DNA from: Streptomyces sp. YPW6 | GTDB taxonomy: Bacteria > Actinomycetota > Actinomycetes > Streptomycetales > Streptomycetaceae | DNA: 64,000 nucleotides | NCBI RefSeq assembly: GCF_018866325.1 | Contig: NZ_CP076457.1 | Coordinates: forward strand, 5,801,001 to 5,865,000 | Reading direction: 5' to 3' | In this document: in pieces, positions 58,365 to 64,000 of the stretch | How the letters are laid out: each line of letters begins with the position of its first letter | How positions within the stretch are numbered: the stretch's first letter is position 1 | Program-made: the position numbers and the translations under genes | Notes under the pieces: model-generated | What the model saw: the letters and a program-made list of their open reading frames with translations, nothing else | Database searches by the model: none | Told to the model about the DNA's origin: nothing

Positions 58365-58742
58365 ATGAAGAAGAACACCGGCTTACGACGCGTCAGTTCC
58401 GTGCTCCTCACGACCGCCGTCCTCCTCGGCGGAGCGACGTCGGCGGCGTCGGCGGAACCCACCCCGCCCCCCGAACCGCTGCCTCCCTGTCCGTCCACCT
58501 CCCTCTGTTTCATGCACGGCGGTGAACTCGTCGACGAGTACTACCACGTGACTCCCTGGCAGTACCTTCCCATCCCGCTGCCGGCACCGCTCCACGTCGT
58601 CAACATGCGCCAGGAATCGGCCTGGATCGGTGACACCAAGGGCGGTGCACGGTGCGTCGAGCCCGGGGAGACCGTCGCCATCTACCTGGGAACGATCGAA
58701 GCCGTGCGGGTCACCGACTCGGTGGAGTGCCGCCTCACCTGA
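58365..58742 (+). CDS. Small secreted protein with a TTA codon
   Basis: The 125-aa protein has a signal peptide (about 1-30, ending SAASA) and a mature part with four Cys in LPPCPSTSLCF, GARCVEP and VECRLT, suggesting two disulfides. The layout recalls small extracellular inhibitors such as the I36 group, but I see no proof. Codon 7 is TTA, the rarest Streptomyces codon, read only by the bldA tRNA. So its synthesis likely waits for development or antibiotic phase. A perfect palindrome lies upstream. Confidence 0.75.
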   Translation: MKKNTGLRRVSSVLLTTAVLLGGATSAASAEPTPPPEPLPPCPSTSLCFMHGGELVDEYYHVTPWQYLPIPLPAPLHVVNMRQESAWIGDTKGGARCVEPGETVAIYLGTIEAVRVTDSVECRLT

Positions 58743-58875
58743 GAGCAGGCGATCGCCCCGACGGCCGAGTGCCGCGCGCCCGCCCGGCCGGGCCGCGTCG
58801 ACGGCCCGACCCTATCGACGGCCCGTGCCTGACCGTATCGACGATGCGAGCAGCACGGGCACGGACGGAACGAGC

Positions 58876-58911
58876 GAGGGCCGCCACCTCCCGGAGGAGG
58901 TGGCGGCCCTC
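58876..58911 (-). terminator. glnA terminator
   Basis: A perfect 16-bp stem with a 4-nt loop, the strongest in the window, lies 38 nt after the glnA stop codon. Confidence 0.92.
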
Positions 58912-58949
58912 GGCGTCTCGGGCGCGGGTGGGTCCGCCCCGTGGTGCGC

Positions 58950-60359
58950 CTAGATGTCGAAGTACAGCTCGAACTCGTGCGGGTGCGGCCGCAGCTGGAT
59001 CGGGGCGATCTCGTTCGTGCGCTTGTAGTCGATCCAGGTCTCGATCAGGTCGGCCGTGAAGACGCCGCCCGCCTGGAGGTACTCGTTGTCCGCCTCCAGG
59101 GCGTCGAGCACGGCCGGGAGGGAGGTGGGGACCTGGGCGACGTTGGCGTGCTCCTCGGGAGCCAGCTCGTAGAGGTCCTTGTCGATCGGCTCGGCCGGCT
59201 CGATCTTGTTCTTCACGCCGTCCAGGCCGGCCATCAGCAGCGCGGAGAACGCGAGGTACGGGTTGGAGGACGGGTCCGGGGCGCGGAACTCGACGCGCTT
59301 GGCCTTCGGGTTCGAGCCGGTGATCGGGATGCGCATCGCGGCGGAACGGTTGCGCTGCGAGTACACCAGGTTGACCGGGGCCTCGAAGCCGGGGACCAGG
59401 CGGTGGTAGGAGTTCACCGTCGGGTTGGTGAAGGCCAGCAGCGACGGGGCGTGCTTGAGGATGCCGCCGATGTAGTAGCGGGCGGTGTCCGAGAGGCCGG
59501 CGTAGCCCTGCTCGTCGTAGAAGAGCGGCGAGCCGCCCTGCCACAGCGACTGGTGCACGTGCATGCCCGAGCCGTTGTCGCCGAAGATCGGCTTCGGCAT
59601 GAAGGTCGCGGTCTTGCCGTTGCGCCAGGCGACGTTCTTCACGATGTACTTGAAGAGCATCAGGTCGTCGGCCGCGGCGAGCAGCGTGTTGAACTTGTAG
59701 TTGATCTCCGCCTGGCCGGCCGTGCCGACCTCGTGGTGCTGGCGCTCGACCTGGAGGCCGTTCTTGTCCAGCTCCAGGGAGATCTCGGCGCGCAGGTCGG
59801 CGAAGTGGTCCACCGGCGGGGCCGGGAAGTAGCCGCCCTTGTAGCGGACCTTGTAACCCCGGTTGTTCTCGACCGCACCGGTGTTCCAGGCGCCGGCCTC
59901 GGAGTCGATGTGGTAGAAGCTCTCGTTCGCCGACGTCTGGAAGCGGACGTTGTCGAAGACGTAGAACTCGGCCTCCGGGCCGAAGTACGCGGTGTCCGCG
60001 ATGCCGGTCGAGGCGAGGTAGGCCTCGGCCTTCTTGGCGATGTTGCGCGGGTCACGGCTGTACTGCTCGCCCGTGATCGGGTCGTGGATGAAGAAGTTGA
60101 TGTTGATGGTCTTGTCGCGGCGGAAGGGGTCCACCCGGGCCGTCGACAGGTCCGCGCGCAGCGCCATGTCCGACTCGTGGATGGCCTGGAAGCCGCGGAT
60201 CGACGAACCGTCGAAGGCCAGTTCCTCGGCCGGGTCGAAGGACGCTGCCGGAATCGTGAAGTGCTGCATCACCCCGGGCAGGTCGCAGAACCGGACGTCG
60301 ATGAACTTGACGTCGTTGTCCGCTACGTACTTCTGTACTTCGTCGGCGTTCTGGAACAT
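58950..60359 (-). CDS. glnA: Glutamine synthetase I
   Basis: The 469-aa dodecameric class I-beta enzyme is the main ammonium-assimilating glutamine synthetase. Motifs: AFDGSSIRGFQAIHESDM, FGPEAEFYVFD, GSGMHVHQSLW, NRSAAMRIP and RVEFRAPDPSSNPYL. The adenylylation loop is intact: KDLYELAPEE, so GlnE can modify its Tyr. The ATG follows an extended GGAGGAGGAGGAG ribosome site. A full GlnR box lies about 100 nt upstream and a 16-bp terminator downstream. It is divergent from the RDD-protein gene. Confidence 0.98.
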   Translation of the reverse strand: MFQNADEVQKYVADNDVKFIDVRFCDLPGVMQHFTIPAASFDPAEELAFDGSSIRGFQAIHESDMALRADLSTARVDPFRRDKTININFFIHDPITGEQYSRDPRNIAKKAEAYLASTGIADTAYFGPEAEFYVFDNVRFQTSANESFYHIDSEAGAWNTGAVENNRGYKVRYKGGYFPAPPVDHFADLRAEISLELDKNGLQVERQHHEVGTAGQAEINYKFNTLLAAADDLMLFKYIVKNVAWRNGKTATFMPKPIFGDNGSGMHVHQSLWQGGSPLFYDEQGYAGLSDTARYYIGGILKHAPSLLAFTNPTVNSYHRLVPGFEAPVNLVYSQRNRSAAMRIPITGSNPKAKRVEFRAPDPSSNPYLAFSALLMAGLDGVKNKIEPAEPIDKDLYELAPEEHANVAQVPTSLPAVLDALEADNEYLQAGGVFTADLIETWIDYKRTNEIAPIQLRPHPHEFELYFDI

Positions 60360-60460
60360 CCAACTCCTCCTCCTCCCGACCCGGGAGGGGGCGGGGGTTG
60401 TGTAGCTCGTGGTGCGGCCAGTGCGGTGGCGCACGCTGGACCCGACCATAGGCAGGCTCG

Positions 60461-60498
60461 ATTTCTCAAGCGTGACCCATTTGTTTCGCCCAAGTTAA
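60461..60498 (-). promoter_or_regulatory. GlnR box of glnA
   Basis: On the minus strand TTAAC, GAAAC, GTCAC and GAAAT are each separated by exactly 6 nt. This is an almost ideal double gTnAc-n6-GaAAc box. Confidence 0.92.
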
Positions 60499-60585
60499 CC
60501 GGGGCGGTGGTGGGCGGCATCTCAGCGGCGGTCTCCGTGCGGCTGTTTCCGTGCCCCGCCCGGCCGGGCCCAAACCCGGGCGCAG

Positions 60586-60591
60586 TACCGT
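60586..60591 (+). promoter_or_regulatory. -10 element of the RDD gene
   Basis: TACCGT lies 6 nt before the GTG start, with no ribosome site, which fits a leaderless mRNA. Confidence 0.45.
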
Positions 60592-60597
60592 GGACGG

Positions 60598-61065
60598 GTG
60601 GACAACAGGCAAGCAATCGGATCGTGGCTCTCGGGCCCGCGTGCGGCCGCCGAGGAGATGGGCGCCGACTTCGGCTACCGGGGCAAGGGCCTCGGGCTGC
60701 CCGAGGAGGGGCCGGGCTCGATCGCGCCGCTCGGCCGGCGCTTCGGAGCCGTCTTCTTCGACTGGACCCTCTGCATGCTGATCGCATACGGGCTGTTCGC
60801 TCGCGGTGACCAGCAGGCAGCGGGCAACTGGGCACTCGGGATCTTCCTCGTGATGAGCCTGCTGACCGTCGGCACCATCGGCTGCACCCCCGGGAAGCGG
60901 CTGCTGAGTCTGCGGGTGGTCGCCGACGACGGCGGGCGGCTCGGGTTCGTGCGCGTGGCCGTGCGGACCGTGCTGCTGCTGCTCGTCATCCCCGCGCTGG
61001 TCTGGGACCGCGACGGGCGTGGCCTGCACGACCGGCTGTCGCGGTCCGTCCAGATCCGGATGTGA
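60598..61065 (+). CDS. RDD-family membrane protein
   Basis: The 155-aa protein has an RDD domain with three helices: GRRFGAVFFDWTLCMLIAYG, WALGIFLVMSLLTVG and a last one near 120-135, and the sequence GCTPGKRLLSLRVV between. It ends GLHDRLSRSVQ. The function of RDD proteins is not settled; ion transport has been suggested for some. It sits next to glnA in opposite orientation, a common actinobacterial arrangement. Confidence 0.9.
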   Translation: MDNRQAIGSWLSGPRAAAEEMGADFGYRGKGLGLPEEGPGSIAPLGRRFGAVFFDWTLCMLIAYGLFARGDQQAAGNWALGIFLVMSLLTVGTIGCTPGKRLLSLRVVADDGGRLGFVRVAVRTVLLLLVIPALVWDRDGRGLHDRLSRSVQIRM

Positions 61066-61105
61066 GCTCCTTTGTCCGCCGCACGTGAGTGGCCCCCCGG
61101 GGTGT

Positions 61106-61224
61106 GTCCGTGTGTGCGTGACGGTGAGCGCCCGCTCCCGAGGAGGGGGCTCCTCGCGGGGCACGTCCGTGTGTGCGCGTGACGGCGAGCGCCCGCTCCC
61201 GAGGAGGGGGCTTCTCCCGGGCGT
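61106..61224. repeat. 59/60-bp direct repeat
   Basis: Two tandem copies (61106-61164 and 61165-61224) share GTCCGTGTGTGCG and GAGCGCCCGCTCCCGAGGAG. Shorter GAGCGGCCTCTCC copies follow at 61225 and 61278. They fill the space between the convergent RDD and DUF4191 genes. Confidence 0.8.
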
Positions 61225-61308
61225 GAGCGGCCTCTCCTGGTGGGCGCCGGGCCACCCCTCCGCGCGGGTGCGGGCACGAGCGGCCTCTCCCTTGCGGACA
61301 GGGGAAAC

Positions 61309-61347
61309 GGGGCGGCCCCGGACCGGTGAAGGTCCCGGGGCCGCCCC
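61309..61347 (-). terminator. Terminator after the DUF4191 gene
   Basis: A 13-bp perfect stem extended by three pairs past one bulged C, with a 6-nt loop, lies 17 nt after the stop codon. Confidence 0.82.
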
Positions 61348-61364
61348 GTTCACGTAGGTCGCGG

Positions 61365-62072
61365 TCAGCGCATCTTTCCGCCGCGCGGCATCCGCATGCC
61401 CTTCGGCATCGGGCCCTTCGGCAGCGGCATGTTGCTCATCAGGTCGCCCATCGCGCGCAGCCGGTCGTTGGTGGTGGTCACCTGCGGGCCGGTCAGGACG
61501 CGGGGGAGCTTCAGCATCTTCGTGCGGACCTTCTTCAGGGGCACCTGGCCCTCGCCGTTGCCGACGATGATGTCGTGCACGGGCACGTCCACCACGATGC
61601 GGGCCATCTTCTTCTTCTCGGCCGCCAGCAGGCTCTTCACCCGGTTCGGGTTGCCCTCGGCGACCAGGACGATGCCGGCCTTGCCGACCGCCCGGTGGAC
61701 GACGTCCTGGCTGCGGTTCATCGCCACCGCGGGGGTGGTCGTCCAGCCGCGTCCGATCCGGTCCAGGACGGCGGCCGCCGCTCCGGGCTGGCCCTCCATC
61801 TGTCCGAAGGCCGCCCGCTCGGCGCGTCGGCCGAAGATGATCGCCATCGCGAGGACGGCCAGGACGAAGCCCAGGATGCCCAGATAGACCGGGTGGCCGA
61901 TCGCGAAGCCGATGCCGAGGAGGACACCGAACGTGACGATTCCGACACCCGCGACGACAAGACCGATCTTGCTGTCGGTCCGCCTGGTCATCTTGTAGGT
62001 CAGGGCGATCTGCTTGAGTCGCCCCGCGTTCTCGGCGCTGTCCGCGCCTTCAGTTTTTGCCTTCCTCGCCAT
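61365..62072 (-). CDS. DUF4191 membrane protein
   Basis: The 235-aa protein has a basic N-terminus, two helices (about 36-58 and 64-84: GLVVAGVGIVTFGVLLGIGF and YLGILGFVLAVLAMAIIFG) and a cytosolic domain with HRAVGKAGIVLVAEG. It ends in a Met/Pro/Gly/Lys-rich tail. DUF4191 is restricted to actinobacteria and is commonly next to lipA. The function is unknown. It lies 81 nt after a small ORF on the same strand. Confidence 0.9.
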   Translation of the reverse strand: MARKAKTEGADSAENAGRLKQIALTYKMTRRTDSKIGLVVAGVGIVTFGVLLGIGFAIGHPVYLGILGFVLAVLAMAIIFGRRAERAAFGQMEGQPGAAAAVLDRIGRGWTTTPAVAMNRSQDVVHRAVGKAGIVLVAEGNPNRVKSLLAAEKKKMARIVVDVPVHDIIVGNGEGQVPLKKVRTKMLKLPRVLTGPQVTTTNDRLRAMGDLMSNMPLPKGPMPKGMRMPRGGKMR

Positions 62073-62153
62073 GTACTGAAGTTTACGTGGCGAGGGAGCG
62101 ACCCAGGAACGTGGGAGCGGTCCGGGTACGCGCGAGCGGCCCCGGGACAGGCC

Positions 62154-62354
62154 CTAGGAACGGTGGCCGGCCACGGCGTCCAGCACGTGCTGGGCCTCCA
62201 CCCGGTCCTTGGCGCGGCGGCGGTCCTCCAGGACGGCCGTCCAGGCGTTGCGGCGGGCGGTGCGCTGGCCGCCGCTCAGCAGCAGCGACTCGACGGCCCG
62301 GAGGGCGGTGGTGACGGACGGAAGGGCGTGGGCGCGGACCGGTGCGGCCTGCAT
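62154..62354 (-). CDS. Small hypothetical protein between lipA and DUF4191 gene
   Basis: The 66-aa helical basic protein (ALRAVESLLLSGGQRTARRNAW, DRRRAKDRVEAQHVLDAV) starts at an ATG with GGGGGAA upstream. A small gene is usual at this place in Streptomyces. Its function is not known. Confidence 0.7.
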   Translation of the reverse strand: MQAAPVRAHALPSVTTALRAVESLLLSGGQRTARRNAWTAVLEDRRRAKDRVEAQHVLDAVAGHRS

Positions 62355-62623
62355 CGTGGTGTTCCCCCTCGGAATGGATGCGCCCGGTGGCGCGGATGAG
62401 TGTGGGAAGCAGTGACGGCGGCGGCTGCCGAAGTCGCCGCCGCACGTGTACCCAGGGTCACTGCTCGGTGTTACCAGCGCGTGACCGGGCGGTCAAACAC
62501 CAATGAATCCCCGATTCCGGTGGAGCGCACGCCGAAGCGGTCCGTACGCGTCCCCCACCTGCGGGGAGCGTCCGGACCGCTTCGGTCATGCGGTGGGGCC
62601 GTGGTGGCCGCCCGTGAGCGGAT

Positions 62624-63604
62624 TCACACGGCCGGTGCCGCCTGGGCGCTCCCCGCAGCGGCGGCGCTGCGCGCGTCCATCGCCTGCTGGAAGAGGCGGC
62701 CCGCGCGGTACGAGGACCGCACGAGCGGACCCGACATCACGCCGGAGTAGCCGATCGCGTCGGCCTCGTCCTTCAGCTCGACGAACTCGTTCGGCTTCAC
62801 CCAGCGCTCGACCGGGTGGTGCCGTACGGAGGGGCGCAGGTACTGCGTGATCGTGATGAGTTCGCAACCCGCGTCGTACAGGTCCTGGAGCGCCTCGCTG
62901 ACTTCCTCGCGGGTCTCGCCCATGCCGAGGATCAGGTTCGACTTGGTCACCAGACCGGCCTCACGGGCCCGGGTGATGACCTCCAGGGAACGCTCGTAGC
63001 GGAAGCCGGGGCGGATCCGCTTGAAGATCCGCGGCACCGTCTCCACGTTGTGCGCGAGCACCTCGGGGCGCGAGGAGAAGACCTCGGCGAGCTGCTCGGG
63101 CTCCGCGTTGAAGTCGGGGATCAGCAGCTCGACCTTGGTCGCGCCGGCCTCCCGCTCCGCGGTGAGCGTGTGGATCTGGCGGACGGTCTCCGCGTACAGC
63201 CAGGCGCCGCCGTCCTCCAGGTCGTCGCGGGCGACGCCGGTGATGGTGGCGTAATTCAGGTCCATCGTGACGACGGACTCGCCGACGCGGCGGGGCTCGT
63301 CACGGTCCAGCGCCTGCGGCTTGCCCGTGTCGATCTGGCAGAAGTCGCAGCGCCGGGTGCACTGGTCGCCGCCGATGAGGAAGGTGGCCTCGCGGTCCTC
63401 CCAGCACTCGAAGATGTTGGGACAGCCCGCCTCCTGGCAGACCGTGTGCAGGCCCTCGCCCTTCACCAGCTGCTGGAGCTGCTTGTACTCGGGGCCCATC
63501 TTCGCCCGCGTTTTGATCCACTCGGGCTTGCGCTCGATGGGGGTCTGGCTGTTCCGGACCTCCAGGCGCAGCATCTTGCGCCCGTCGGGTGCGACAGCGG
63601 ACAC
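62624..63604 (-). CDS. lipA: Lipoyl synthase
   Basis: The 326-aa radical-SAM enzyme inserts two sulfurs into the octanoyl chain on lipoyl-dependent proteins. Both clusters are visible: the auxiliary C-x4-C-x5-C (CQEAGCPNIFEC) and the radical-SAM C-x3-C-x2-C (CTRRCDFC). The C-terminus has the conserved VRSSYRA, with the Ser that ligates the auxiliary cluster. The GTG after AAGGGGAG is chosen. lipB lies directly upstream, 239 nt away. Confidence 0.97.
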   Translation of the reverse strand: MSAVAPDGRKMLRLEVRNSQTPIERKPEWIKTRAKMGPEYKQLQQLVKGEGLHTVCQEAGCPNIFECWEDREATFLIGGDQCTRRCDFCQIDTGKPQALDRDEPRRVGESVVTMDLNYATITGVARDDLEDGGAWLYAETVRQIHTLTAEREAGATKVELLIPDFNAEPEQLAEVFSSRPEVLAHNVETVPRIFKRIRPGFRYERSLEVITRAREAGLVTKSNLILGMGETREEVSEALQDLYDAGCELITITQYLRPSVRHHPVERWVKPNEFVELKDEADAIGYSGVMSGPLVRSSYRAGRLFQQAMDARSAAAAGSAQAAPAV

Positions 63605-63843
63605 TCCGGCTCCCCTTTGCTCTCTGCTGCGTTGGCTTCGCGTCGGGTTCGCGTGGGATGCGCGAGCGATGCGCGAGGGCTTCACTTTCGATTCTTCGGC
63701 GAACACCAGGGTACGCCCCTGCATCGAACGGTCTTACGTCTGGCCAACCTGCGGCCGACGGGGCCTATTCCCCGGCCGATGGTGACCGCCGGGCTACCGA
63801 CCGGTACGGCCCGGGGTTCCGCGGTGCGTACGGCCGTGGCGCC

Positions 63844-64000
63844 TCACGCCGGGACCGAAGCCTGCGGTCGTTCGATCTCGCGCGGCGCGAGCTGCGCGTT
63901 CTCCAGGATGTCCCGCAGGTGTCTCTCGACGACGGGCAGCACCTCCTCGATCGTGACCTCCCGGCCCAGCTCGCCCGAGAGGGACGTGACCCCGGCGTCC
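63844..64000 (-). CDS. lipB: Octanoyltransferase LipB, C-terminal part
   Basis: The last 51 codons of lipB are within the window: DAGVTSLSGELGREVTIEEV and VLPVVERHLRDILENAQL, then a short tail. This matches the C-terminal end of actinobacterial LipB, which transfers octanoate from acyl carrier protein to target proteins for LipA. The start and active site lie beyond the window edge. Confidence 0.9.
   Translation of the reverse strand, partial: DAGVTSLSGELGREVTIEEVLPVVERHLRDILENAQLAPREIERPQASVPA

Noticed and set aside
60466..61353. Minus-strand ORF opposite the RDD gene and its repeats
   Set aside because: Composition follows the DNA repeats; no ribosome site and it overlaps the RDD gene.

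Overview
The base composition (very high GC, GC-rich third codon positions), the gene families and the regulatory sites all point to a Streptomyces chromosome, in a conserved core segment. The order of glnE, a second glutamine synthetase gene, the maltose operon, glnII, glnA and lipA/lipB matches what I remember of the Streptomyces nitrogen/maltose region. I saw no tRNA, rRNA, CRISPR array, transposase or replication origin. Layout: 1-417 is a truncated membrane-protein tail and a hairpin; 418-7600 holds nadE, a copper-oxidase pair, a CBS protein, a DUF3105 protein and the glnA2-type glutamine synthetase; 7600-10490 looks like an accessory insert (HNH nuclease with a possible modified-base reader domain, two small Cys-containing proteins, a GntR regulator); 10490-14930 is a structured leader, a PrmC-related methyltransferase and glnE; 15-20 kb has a TetR/APC permease/amidohydrolase cluster and a PAP2-type membrane enzyme; 20.3-35.2 kb is the maltose/starch region; 35.4-47.4 kb is a mixed run of regulators, iron-, redox- and surface-linked genes and a two-component system; 47.5-49.7 kb is a winged-helix protein, a 39-residue small ORF and glnII; 49.7-52.4 kb is a two-gene VWA/ARPP-like cassette; 52.8-58.7 kb holds an oxidoreductase, MocR and AhpD-like genes, ArsC, two frameshifted genes and a TTA-containing secreted protein; 58.9-64 kb is glnA, RDD, DUF4191, lipA and lipB.

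Nitrogen: three glutamine synthetase genes and the GS adenylyltransferase glnE lie within 54 kb. glnA and glnII each have a full four-half-site GlnR box with exact 6-bp spacing. glnA keeps the adenylylation tyrosine; the glnA2-type enzyme has Trp there and only a lone half-site, as expected for a paralogue with another job, probably gamma-glutamylation of polyamines.

Maltose and starch: a secreted alpha-amylase and a 1,772-residue amylopullulanase cut starch outside the cell; MalE/MalF/MalG import the oligosaccharides; AglA hydrolyses them. Two LacI paralogues flank the operon, the second translationally coupled to aglA. The same CTTGC/GCAAG operator sequences precede malE and the amylase gene. 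No ABC ATPase is present, consistent with use of a shared ATPase elsewhere.

The most unusual signals are: a leader before the PrmC-like gene whose strong Shine-Dalgarno sequence can pair with a downstream segment resembling the 3' end of 16S rRNA; the putative modification-dependent HNH nuclease; the VWA/ARPP-like cassette; two single-base frameshifts 1.8 kb apart; a TTA-containing secreted-protein gene behind a perfect palindrome; and several tandem repeats at gene ends. Eight genes share a TANNNT -10 element placed 6-7 nt before the start codon, which suggests leaderless transcripts.
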